From Onchocerca volvulus (lineage: Eukaryota; Nematoda; Chromadorea; Rhabditida; Onchocercidae), in assembly GCA_000499405.2 (NCBI GenBank), contig HG738140.1:1693024-1757023 (forward strand): a DNA stretch of 64,000 bases. Reading direction: 5' to 3'. Under the pieces are notes generated by a model. The model was not told where the DNA came from. It worked only from the letters and a program-made list of their open reading frames with translations, and searched no databases. Made by a program: the position numbers and the translations under genes. This document shows positions 48,100-58,996 of this stretch, in pieces; the first letter of the stretch is position 1, and every line of letters begins with the position of its first letter.

Positions 48100-49749
48100 A
48101 ATTGTATTATTCGAATATGAGGAAAAAGAAATTAAAAAACGAAGTTCTCTTATCGGGTTATTGTATCTTTACTTTCTGTTTCAGATGTAATCTATAATTA
48201 GATTTTTCTCCCCTTTGCCTTTTGACCTCGATAGATTTCATTTTTTTTCTTTTAACCATCACTTTCTTTTGTTATTTAATTCAATTTCATGATATACAAA
48301 TTCAATTTCGTGATATCCAATTCAATTTCATTGTATCAAATTCATTTCTTTACCAGTTTTCAATATCAGCGCGTGGGAATTTCCTGTTCATTCCATTTTT
48401 CTGATTTAGGATTAAAAAAATAATCTTATCACTGATCGTTACCTAAACATTCTCTTATCAATTTTTGCCATCTTATGTATCCATAAAATTTCTCCACTTA
48501 TTTTTAATCATTATTGTAGCAATATTGCATAACTTGTACCAAATTTCTTCCTCCAGTCCAAAACCTCTGTCCTTTATCATGGACAGAATTACAACTGATA
48601 ATATTAAGATTCAACCTTATCACTAATGCAACATTCATAGCTATCTTGTAATCAAAATTTATTTTCAGATATTCTTTTTTATGATAACTTCTATTCCTTC
48701 GACTCTTATTTTATTTCTTATCATTTTGTTTTTTCTACTCATTCCTCATGATTATCATGTCTTTTTCTAGTAATTAGTTGTTGATTTCTGTAAGTTCTAA
48801 TATCACTAAACTTGTCTTTCTTATCATTGTACTTCAATATTTTAATTGTTATAATTATCATTTTGTTACATTCTTTTAATAGCATATGTTATTGATAAAT
48901 TCCTTTTAACGATAATTAATTTGACTATATCTGCTAAATTTCCTCTTAGAATAATTGATACTTTTGTTGAAAGGAATATGATTCATTGACTGATTATTTG
49001 ATTTTATTATTTAGAAAAACGAATTTCGCAACTTCAACGTACTCGAAAGAATATGATAAGCGTTCTTCGTTCATTTGCTCCTTTAATTCTCCGCCCATTC
49101 TTCTCCTATTTTAATTTTAATTTACTGTTAATGAAAATCATTTCACTAACTTGGTAATCTCAAAAATTCTCGACATCACCGAGATTCTCGCGAAATTACT
49201 GGAATGTTGATAATCGATATCATCGAGATGTTAATCTCGATATTATCAAAACACCTTTCTTATCGATATCATTAAAGTATACTAATATCATTAACTTTTC
49301 ACAGTATAAATACAACAATTTGATAATTTTTCATATCGTATTTTGATATAATTTTTAATTAGCATCGAAATTTTTAAGAATTATCTCTAATTTTAATTGT
49401 TATCTCTTCTCGTCTGAAATTTGATTATATTGAAATCTTAACATAATATTCTAACGATTTGAATCAATCTAAAATGGTTGAATAAATTTTATTTATTCAT
49501 ACAAACAAATCAATCTATTTCGTTGTTTACTTTCTTAGTATCATTTTTCTTGATTTTCTAAAAAATTTCCTAAAAAACTAAAAATAAACTTGAGCATTAT
49601 TACCATTTGTTTTCTCAACATTTTTTCATTATAACATTCATTTCTCATTTCTTTTTCTCAGCAATCATTTATTTTATGTGATTATTTTATTTTATTTTTT
49701 CCGCTCTAAATTTGGAAAAAAAAAAAAACTCGAAATTCAAAATAATTAT
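48100..49749. other. Spacer before the OST-alpha gene
   Basis: It is A+T-rich with many ATTATC/GATAAT words and C/T-rich stretches. No coding exon recognised; it probably contains the OST-alpha promoter. Confidence 0.5.
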
Positions 49750-49786
49750 TATCAATTCTTAGGGATTTGTGAATACTCCAATAAAT
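49750..49786 (+). promoter_or_regulatory. Putative spliced-leader acceptor and leader of the OST-alpha gene
   Basis: ATTCTTAG ends at 49762, giving a 24-nt leader before the ATG. The leader has no stop in the ATG frame, so it could alternatively be coding sequence joined to an earlier exon. Confidence 0.4.
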
Positions 49787-52700
49787 ATGGTATCCACTGA
49801 AGAAATGAATGAACTTTTTGAATCAATAGATTTACCAAATCTTGATTGCAATTGTACCATATTATCAATATCAGATCAACTACCAGCATGTCTTTTTCTT
49901 AAACGTAAGTTGATTTCTCCATATATCTTTTAATCGAATGAATAAATTCTTTTTATCAAATTTCAGAAATTTGATTGCAATTTCTTATTTAAAAAAAGAA
50001 ATTAGCCAAAGAGAAACTTTTCGAATGATTCAACAACCAGAAAAATAATTTAATAGCAATTAATTAGCACTAATAAATTCTTCCTTTTCGTTGTTCCACA
50101 TTTATTATCACATTCAGTTTATATGATAAATTCTCCCTAAAAAAGTATTGACCGATAATTCTGGTATTTCTCAGTTTTGAATAATCTCGATGAAAAGTTC
50201 TATTTATATGTGTCTGTGTTTTTATATATATGTATATATTTAACAAATGATAAGAGCTTATCAGTTACAATCTATATATATGTATTGTACCGTTGATAAG
50301 CTCTTATCATTTGTTCGAATTGTATCATGATAACATGAAAGGGATAGATGATTGAGTATTGTTTGAGGATCTAATTAATATAAAAAGTTCAACAACAAAT
50401 GAATAATGATCATTACCAAAGGAGAAAGCAGATGATAAGAAGTTTAGGTGAAATTTTTAAAACGAATGAAAAATGTGACAAAAGATCGACAATCGTATAA
50501 TTCACGTACAATTTGACAAGTTTAGTTGGAAAATAATTATCTGAATATTCCAGATATTATGTAATTCACGTAAAATTTAGCAAGCAAAAATGAAAAACGT
50601 TTGTTATTAAGAAATGTTTGCTCATTTATTGATAATTATCAAATGTTTGTTTAGATAAATAAATATTTTTTTAGATATTTGATATTATCTGAAAATACAT
50701 CTAATTATTCTAGATAAAGTATAAAATAGTACTAGTATAAGTGTTATTTAAATATTCTAGTAATTTGCATAGAATTTGGCAGACGTAGGTAAGAAATAAT
50801 TATTAACAAATATCTGTGTAAGTATTTGATATCACTTGACAATAAGTATTAGAATATTTAGCTAATCCTAATATTTAAAATTATCCAAATAATTTATATA
50901 TTATATTTCAATTTTATCTTTTTGCATGCAAGAATTATTAATTTCAAAAAATTAAACTAATTAAGATTTCAGTTATGATATGATTACTTATTATTCATTT
51001 CTTTTTTCTTATTCCAGACGTACATGGTACTCAATTCGTTTTACTCTCACTTGCAACAATTTTTACTGCAATTGTATTGCTATTAGGAATTGTTCATTGG
51101 TTTCATGTATGGTTGTATGTTACGGATGAGAAACGACGAAACAAACTTTATTTCTTAGTATTCTTATTACCGGTAAATTATTTCGAATTAATTTCTACTT
51201 ATAAAACGTTATTCGATGAAATATATGATATTTTCATGATGAGCTGTACAAAAATTTAATATATTATTTGTTTTAACTTTTCAAGTTTCATTTTAAAACT
51301 CATTTAATAATTTTTTTAAGAAAAGTTGAAAAAATGCTAAAAAAAAAAAATAAACAGAAAGTATTACTGTAATTTGGGATTTTTTTACACGGATGGGTTA
51401 CATGACAGATGCAGTTTCCGTCTTACCTTTCCAACTTTTTTTTTTAAAAAGAAAACTAAGTGACTAATCGTTTTGTCTTGATATTTGTGTAAATTGGCTC
51501 TTTCAAAATATTTCTTAATTAAGTTTTACAAACAAAACTTGCGAAATTTAAATTCATTTAATATTAATGAATAGTTTTAATTGCATTTTAAAATATTATG
51601 ATTATTTTAGTTGCGTATTATTTTCTGTTAATTTGTTGGATTTTATTTTCAAAATTTTTTAAAAATACTATTGTTTCCAAGTATAAATTCAAAAAAAAAA
51701 TGATACTAATATTATTTAAATTTCATTATTATATTAAAGTAATGCTTAACATTTTAAAGATATCAATACTATGCTCTTATATCGGTATGCTATCACCACG
51801 TTCATCAAGAATTTTCTATTCACTTGGACTTCTCTATTTTCTGATATGCCTATTCGTACTGGTTTTATTGATAAAACATTTATTTGGTAGTCGTAAAGAA
51901 TTCGTAAATGCACTTCAATCTCATAAGATAGTAATTAATTTTCAAAATCCACCACTTTGTTGTTGCTGTCCATGTTTACCAAAAGCAAAAAGCATTATGT
52001 AAGTTATTATTAAAATTTTCTTTTTTTTTTTGAAATTTTAAAAACAAAAATTTTTATTTATGCAAATTGCAAATTTCTGAGAAAAAAAAAGGATCTATTC
52101 AATTTTATAGCCAAAATGTACGACGATTAGAATGGTTAGTTTTGCAAGGTCCAATTATTCGAGCAATCGTCGTTGCATTTGATATGTATGTAACCGCAGA
52201 ATATCGTGAGAATGCGCACAAGTATTCAAATTTTTCTTTTTTTTTTTAGTATTATTATTTAAAAGTTACAAAAATCGAACTTTTTTTTCTATTTACAAAA
52301 TACAAAGATAAGTTTTAGATCTTTAATTATTGCTCTGATATAAATTATATAACTAATCGATACATCATTGACATTAGTCACATAATTTGAAATGAAATAA
52401 TCATTATCGTATATTTGCAAAAAACATTGGTATTTTTTTTTTGTTATTTGCAAAATTCACAAGGATCAAATTTTCTTTGTTATTTGCAAAATACAAAAAT
52501 AAATTCCTAGCTCTAATTACTGCACTCATCTAAATTACAGAATTACTTATATTATCATCTATATTAATTTCATAATAAAGTAATCATTATTATATCATCA
52601 AAAAAAGCGCTGATATATTATTTCCGTATGCGCCAACACTTCATAGAACATCATTTCATTTATTTCAAAAATGACTATTTTGTATAATTAATTAGAATCG

Positions 52701-54150
52701 ACAATCAGTTTTTTCTTTCAGGTATATAGAACTTGGGGAACTAATTACTTTAGCTTCAGTGCTACTGGCTATTTTTGGTGTTCATACACTTGTTCGCCTA
52801 ACTTCTGTAAATATTTCAGTATATAAAAAATTTGAATTTGCAAGAATTTCTTTTTTCTTCTATTTTAAAAAGGAGTTTTTGGAATGGGTGCAAAAAAAAA
52901 TTCAAAAATGAAAATTTTTAAGGGTAGACTTAGTCAATATGGATTTATGACAATATTTCGGATTGTTGATCTTGCACTTCTATTTTTTGCTGCTCAACAA
53001 CCAATAATATTTGATATGATTTTGGTTAAACTTGATGTTTTCGATTGTGGTCCACTACTATCACCGCATGATAATGCTCGATGTAAGTTTTTTTTGAATT
53101 TATAATCATTTCATACTTTACAATGTTAGCATATTCAGCACTAAGAGATGAAGAAAAATTACAAATCATAAAAGCAATAAAATATATTTAATATTAGTTG
53201 GACATTCATGCTTCACGTGGCCATCTAGCTAGTCTATATAAATAAAAATGCGCACTTATCTTTACCTGTCACAGGTGTGACAGATAAGAAAAAGTAGACA
53301 TATCCATATGAAAACACGCGCCTACTCGAATGTGACGTTGTGCCAAATACCACAACGAACACTTACATTTTTATTTATATAAATTATTTGTCGACTACTA
53401 TCTAGCAATGAATCAACGACTGGTTGATCTCACTTTGTTTATCTGCCAATTGGGGCGTTTTGGCGGGAAACATGTTTTCCTTACAGACAGTTTAAAAAAG
53501 AGTAGATATATCTATATAGAAACATCAGCCTTTCGAATGCATTGTTTAGCAAAATTTCAAAGCAGTCGGTGAAGAACTTGCAACGTTGTATCAAAAACCA
53601 CAACAAACATTTACATTTTAATTTATATAGATTACAAACTGGCGAAAAGTTTTGGAAAAGTAGTAAATAATTGAATATCGAAAATGAAATAGAGATTTAG
53701 ATTTAAACAATTTAAAATTCTTCCCAATTGCTAAAAATTTTTTAAAGGCCATCAAAGCCCAAAACATTCAAAAATGAGGACATTTCAACATATAAATGTT
53801 CCATTTCTTTTTTAGCAAAAATATGGGATAGAATGATTTTAAAAAAAATAAATAATCAAGTTTTTTTTATCAATTGACTCCATCTTAATAACTGTTCGAT
53901 TTAACAACTCAAATTTTGATAATGGTTTTTCAACTGCATTTCAGTTATGTGTAATTTTGTGCTTACCGTGGAAATGTTACTGTTTTCATTATTAGTAACA
54001 TTTATGGTTACACCTACACGAAGCGCTCTGTTCAATTTTCATGGATCGAAAGTAAAAAATGGCAGCGTAAAAAATAATCTGCAAATCACAGCGAATCAAG
54101 ATAATTTCAGCAAGAGTGAAAATGGCACTAATGATTCATCATTATACTAA
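49787..54150 (+). CDS. Organic solute transporter alpha (OST-alpha / Solute_trans_a family), 7 exons, 357 aa
   Basis: Exons: 49787-49904, 51018-51172, 51760-51998, 52111-52221, 52722-52806, 52923-53082, 53945-54150; all phases join. The family's alpha subunit, with a small beta subunit, moves steroid and bile-acid-like anions across basolateral membranes; C. elegans has osta genes, and which one this matches is unclear. A ~40-residue outside N-terminus with Cys residues precedes TM1 (about 46-66). TM2-TM3 follow with LSPRSS near 104, then the hallmark cytoplasmic cysteine cluster CCCCPCLP (158-165). RRLEWLVLQGPIIR comes after it, then further TMs, CGPLLSP, and a last TM ending in a polar Asn/Ser-rich tail. 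Length fits the ~340-aa family. Exons 3 and 6 use AAG acceptors. The last intron carries Helitron-like DNA. The frame is open for 8 codons before the ATG up to the acceptor at 49762, so a 5' exon is possible. Confidence 0.92.
50242..50315. promoter_or_regulatory. Perfect 22-bp inverted repeat with four GATA sites, OST-alpha intron 1
   Basis: Arms 50242-50263 and 50294-50315 are exact reverse complements over 22 bp, with a 30-nt AT-rich spacer. Each arm is itself a near-palindrome, TGATAAGAGCTTATCA in the left arm, so the element holds four TGATAAG sites in 74 bp. Nematode gut GATA factors bind this core; a gut enhancer is inferred. Confidence 0.6.
52270..52590. repeat. Diverged tandem duplication in OST-alpha intron 4
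   Basis: About 52290-52430 and 52470-52600 share an ordered set of words: TTTGCAAAATACAAA-ATAA, TCTAATTATTGC, CT-ATATAAATTA, TAATCATTAT. Identity is low, so the duplication looks old. Confidence 0.5.
53200..53650. mobile_element. Helitron-like termini in the last OST-alpha intron
   Basis: A CTRR end (CTAG, 53229-53232) abuts TCTATATAAATAAAAATG at 53233, a head-to-tail junction. A perfect CTGTCACA/TGTGACAG hairpin is at 53266-53283. Two inverted 5'-type ends (TATATAAATAAAAATGTAAG and TCTATATAAATTAAAATG, minus strand) begin near 53385 and 53631. No transposase is encoded; these would be non-autonomous pieces. Confidence 0.65.
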
Positions 54151-55593
54151 CTTCGTGATTAACTTATACTTAATACCATAAAATGCAGAAAATTTTTTAA
54201 AAGTGATATGTGAAAAATAGTCAGAAATGATAACTATTTTTTGTTAACAGTACATGATAATTTTATTAAAAATACTACTGCATTCTAAATTTTAAAAGTT
54301 CCTCCCTCGAACTTCATATAGGGACAATTTTATCAAAAATGATATTCCATCTGTGAAGGCCTTTCTCTCGAATTTTGATATATGGTTAATCTTATTAGGA
54401 ATAATACTGCATTTGTAAAGATCTTCTTCTCGAACTTTTTAATAACAATAATGAACTAATGTATTAAATTAACACTTAACCAATATAGGATTTTCTTTCT
54501 AACAAAGATCAGTATAATATATTTGTCAAAGATTTATTTAGCTAAAAATTTTTAGTTTTTTGAAATAGATATATGACTTCAATAACTATATTAATCATAT
54601 TTGTTTGATATCTTATGCAAATTTTTCAGATCGGACTAGCTGATTATAAAGTTTGTCAATTCGGTATTTCAATAGTGAATTATTTGATACATAAAAACGA
54701 TGGCTTATTACTATTTTATATTAAAAAAAAAAGTTTTTTTTCTGAAATACTTAATTTTCCGTTTATGTCAATTGATCATGTTGTACTGCATATAAAATAA
54801 TCTATTTGAAATTTGTTCGAATTTATTTTTAAATATGATTTGCTTCTACTGAGTTGAGACAAATCGAGAATAAAGCAAGATTAGTCAATAAATCGAAAAT
54901 TCACAAATATTTAAGTATTTCGGGAGTATTTCGATTTTCGATGTATTGTTAATTAGTTTACAAAATTCATATCTAAGTAATCCAAGGATCATAAAGACGT
55001 AAAATTGCTCTTATAAGTGGAAATAGTGTATGAATAATATATGTAAAATTCACTGCTTACCAAAAGTGTAATTTGAATTTAAAATCATACATTAAAAGCT
55101 AAAATTGCGACAGGAATTCTCAGCAAATGTTGGAGAAAGATTTTGTACAAGAAAAGATTCAGGATTCCTACGTCGGACTTCTGTGTCCAATAATTGTAAT
55201 CATTTCCAAATTGATACTATCCAAATTTTATTTCGGATCTAAAATCTTTGCGCTAAATATTACAAGTCAAACTTAGGTTGATCATAATTTAATAGTACAT
55301 GCAAAAATTTCTCTAATCATATTTTCAACTATCAGCAAAAAGTTCAAGCATTTCATTTTATCTTGAAGTAACTATATTAAGTGAAAACTATTTTACTGAT
55401 AATAATGAATGAAGTTCACGTCGGTATTGGGATTAATAGATATTTAAGAAATGAAATTGGAGATTTATACTGTACCCGAAATATTTTTTCAAATTAAATT
55501 ATGGTAAAATCAAATTGAAAATCAAAATTCATATTGCTGATTAGGATTAGTATCGGTGCTGAAATCAGTAAATTTTTTAGAAAATGGAATATG
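54151..55593. other. 3' flank of the OST-alpha gene
   Basis: Three degenerate ~75-bp units (about 54245-54440) share CATGATAATTTTATTAAAAAT-like and TCTCGAACTT-like words. Otherwise A+T-rich with no coding exon recognised. Confidence 0.5.
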
Positions 55594-56446
55594 AAAAAAC
55601 CCGAGTCGGAGCATTAAACCGCTCCCGTGGAAATACAAAATGATAGAAAGGGCGCCCTTGTTAGCGCGTGATGATGATGCGCACTTATTGGCGCGCGACG
55701 GTCATCACATTGAACCCAGTTTAATTTCTATTATTATTGCTAACCACATCTTTTACCCAAGAAGAAGAGAGAGAGATGGAGGGAAAAAGGAGAATGGCAG
55801 AAAAAAAGGTAGGCGGAGGCTAACCGTATCTTTTACTCCAGAAGAAGGATGAGAGAAAAAGATTTTTCAAAATTAAAGTGCGTTAAAATTAAATTAGTTA
55901 ATAAAACTCAAAATATTACAACTTAAATCAATAATAAAACAAAACATACATACCTATATATAAATAAAAATGTAAATGCTACCTGTTACCTACGCCCGAT
56001 CTCCGGTAAATTCTCAACCGACTTTTTTCAAATTTTGACACAACCTTGCACTCCAACCCACTTTCTTTATGAGTAAATATGGTTACGTTTTTTCACGTGT
56101 CACGTTCGTGACAACCGAAAATAAGTGAGGAGGTGGAGTTTATTGGATCCGTCTACCTTTATTTCTGTTATTCACCTTTTTTCTCTCATTCTTCTTCTTG
56201 AGTAAAAGATACGGTTAGCCTCCGCCTACCTTTTTTTCTGCCATTCTCCTTTTTCCCTTCATCTCTCTCTCTTCTCCTTGGGTAAAAGATGTGGTTAGCA
56301 ATAATAATAGAAATTAAACTGGGTTCAATGTGATGACCGTCGCGCGCCAAGAAGTGCGCATCATCATCACGCGCTAACAAGGGCGCCCTTTCTATCATTT
56401 TGTATTTCCACGGGAGCGGTTTAATGCTCCGACTCGGGTTTTTTTT
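55594..56446. mobile_element. Fold-back element with ~267-bp inverted arms
   Basis: Left arm 55594-55860 and right arm ~56178-56446 are inverted copies, nearly identical by eye. Both run from the outer edge AAAAACCCGAGTCGGAGC through GGGCGCCC and GGCGCGCGAC to GATGAGAGAAAAA. The ~315-bp centre holds a Helitron-like 5' end (55954) and a TGTCACG/CGTGACA hairpin (56098-56113). Arms carry matching 70-codon ORFs on opposite strands, which I take as incidental. No transposase. Confidence 0.8.
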
Positions 56447-57365
56447 TTTTAGTTTTCTCTTTTAGAGGCTTTTTTCTCTTTTATTTTATAAATTTATCAT
56501 TAGATTTGTTTTACTGATATTGTTGATTTTTTACTGTTGCGTAATAAATATTAATTAATATCAAATAATGATAAATAATAATAAATAATGATAGTAATAA
56601 ATTATATCGATAAAATTATATTGATAATTATAACTAGTAATGAATAATAATACAGAATGCTGAATAATAATAAACAATAATAAACAATAAATACTGAATA
56701 ATAATAAATAATTAGCTAATCCTTTGTAAGCCCTTTTCTATCATTTTATATAGAATTTCAGTGATAGTGATTTAATATACCAACTCGGGTTTTTTCCCCT
56801 TTATGTCGTTTTCTTCCTTTTTATTTAATAAATTTATCATTGGATATGTTTTATTGATATTATTGATTTTTCACTCTTGCGCAATAAATAATTTTTGATC
56901 ATTTCTTTGTAACCCTCTCAACTAGGTTCAATGTCGATGACCGTCGCGCCAACAAAAACGCATCATCAACATGCACTAACAAGGGCGCCCTTTTCTATCA
57001 TTTTAAATAGGGATTTGAATAAGAGCAGTGCATTAAATAATTATTGATCATTTCTGTGTAACCCTTAACTAGGACCAATGTCGAAGACCCTCGCGCACCA
57101 ACAAAAACTCATCATCATCATCATGCGCTAACAAAGGCGTCCTTTTCTACCATTTTAAATAGGGATTTCAATGAGAGCAGTTCAATGTTTCGACTCGGGT
57201 TTTTTTCCCTTTAATCGTTTTCTCCTTTTTTATTTTATAAATTTATCATTAGATTTGTTTTACTGATGTTATTGATTTTCGCTGTTGTGTAATAAAAAAT
57301 AATTAATAATAATGCTAAATAATGAAAAAATAATAAATAATAATACTTAGTAATAAATAATAAGG
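56447..57365. repeat. Decayed tandem copies of the fold-back arm and its flank
   Basis: The block GGGCGCCCTTT-CTATCATTTT ... CGACTCGGGTTTTTT ... ATAAATTTATCATTAGAT ... TTGCGTAATAAA recurs, starting near 56380, 56735, 56975 and 57125. Units are degraded and separated by AATAAT-rich filler. Confidence 0.7.
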
Positions 57366-57989
57366 AATTTTTTGACTCTGCCCGTTCCGCATCTTCATGA
57401 GCGGACAGAATTCACTGAACCGCGCCTTCTTTCTGCATTGACGCCTTCTCTCTGCCTCGTTGTCTTCAAATAAGAGCGTGTTTTTAAATAAAGAAGGCCA
57501 GTAGTTTGAGCTTTTCGTTTATTTTTTGCTTTATGGGAGTTTGGTTGCGTCACACAAATGTCGGGAGCATGATAATGTATAATGAAATGTTTCCTTAAAG
57601 CAATTTGTGAATTATCTTTTCTCATATTGGGCTGATATTACTTCTAATATTAGGTCGTATCTTGGATTCCAATGGATACGTAATTTCCAATAGATGAGTT
57701 CCAATGGATACGTTATTTCAATTTAAGAGACTACAATTCCCAGTTTGGTAGACGTTTGCATTCAGGCTCAACAAAGCTCAGAGAAATCCTTACAGTTGTG
57801 CGGTTTAGATCAATGGGTAAAATTTCGAAAAGAGACAATTCAAAACACAATCTAACAATAGAAGTCAGAGAGATAATCCTTAAATTGCTTGAACGAAACA
57901 ATTGATAATACACTATCCTGACGTCGACATTAGTGCAACGCAACTAAATCCCCCGTAAATCAAAGAATAAACGAATCACATTCTCAAAA
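57366..57989. other. Unassigned repeat-like stretch, slightly GC-richer
   Basis: Minus-strand ORFs of 76 and 70 codons (57395-57625, 57731-57943) lie here. Neither shows a domain I know. A direct CCAATGGATACGT duplication (57670-57712) is present. Probably old mobile DNA. Confidence 0.35.
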
Positions 57990-58346
57990 AGCAAAAAACA
58001 AACGAAAAGCTTGGATTGCTTGCCTTAATTATTTAAAAACATTTACCCACTGGAATGCAACGCGTATCAAAATTTGAAATCAATCGATGAATATTTAAAA
58101 ACATGCGCTTATTCGATTGCAACTTTGTGTCAAAATTTCAAAGCAATAGATTAAGGACTTTCCGATATTTAAGATTTTGAACATAGATAAAGTGCGTATT
58201 TAAGAACTTACGGAAGTTTAAAATTTTGAACAAACGAACATTGACATTTCTATTTATATAGATTAGCTGGAGCCGACCATGCGAAGCGTGGTCGGTCCCC
58301 ATAGATAGCTGGAACTGCCATGCTCCGCATGGCCGGGCCAGCTAAT
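57990..58346. mobile_element. Helitron-like termini, inverted pair
   Basis: Minus strand: a hairpin (58273-58295) followed by CTAA at 58266-58263 abuts TCTATATAAATAGAAATG starting at 58262, whose body runs down to ~57990. Plus strand: hairpin GCCATGC-TCC-GCATGGC (58317-58333) followed 8 nt later by CTAA (58342-58345) and a T. These are textbook Helitron 3' ends facing opposite ways. Confidence 0.7.
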
Positions 58347-58996
58347 TATAAATAAATTTTGACTCCAAAAAAGTAAAATATTCTGTTGACTGTATAAAAA
58401 ATTAAACAATTTTCAAATGATGATCGATAAAATGTAATCAGTAGTGACATTTATATCGGTGGGGTGCAATTTTTAGATATTTAGGTCAATGATACAATTA
58501 GTAGGGTTAAAATAACCTGGTGATACTTCGGTATGCAATATTATTTTGAATTAATTCTTAAATTCATGATATAGTAGGAAATTATTATTTCAATTCTTCC
58601 AAGTCAGCAATACGTTTTCATAATTTTGAAAATTTTCATTAAATTTAAAAATGATTTGTTGCAAATATGTGATTTAGCTAATTCTGAATGATATGATATA
58701 GTTAGTTTAAAATTATATTTAAGATTTGTATAATAATGCAACTATTAGTTTAAAATCATTTCCCTTTTCTTTTACAATTTGCATAATAAAATATAAAATG
58801 ATAAGTATTTTTTATTTTAAATAAAAAGAATTATTAGCATAAATTAATAGACAATCTTGAAGAAAAAAAAATCAATAATTGCTATGTTTTATAATGTGCA
58901 TAGATAGTATAGTGTAAAAATTTGCAAAAATAGGCAAATTAGGAAGAAAATGTATGCAATTTAGAAGGAGGACGGCCTTGAACTTCAAATATATTT
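58347..58996. other. Spacer, no gene seen
   Basis: A+T-rich sequence before the small Cys-rich candidate. I find nothing supportable in it. Confidence 0.5.

Noticed and set aside
51598..52002. 134-codon ORF taken as one exon
   Set aside because: Only the part from 51760 matches OST-alpha; the upstream part is intron read through by chance, and the stop at the right end lies past the donor at 51999.
55640..55852. 70-codon ORF mirrored at 56186-56398 on the other strand
   Set aside because: Both are the same fold-back arm read in opposite directions. Composition is low in complexity (Arg/Lys/Glu from purine runs) and no domain is seen.
57395..57943. Two minus-strand ORFs as a transposase gene
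   Set aside because: Different frames, no catalytic motif of any transposase or reverse transcriptase that I can recognise.
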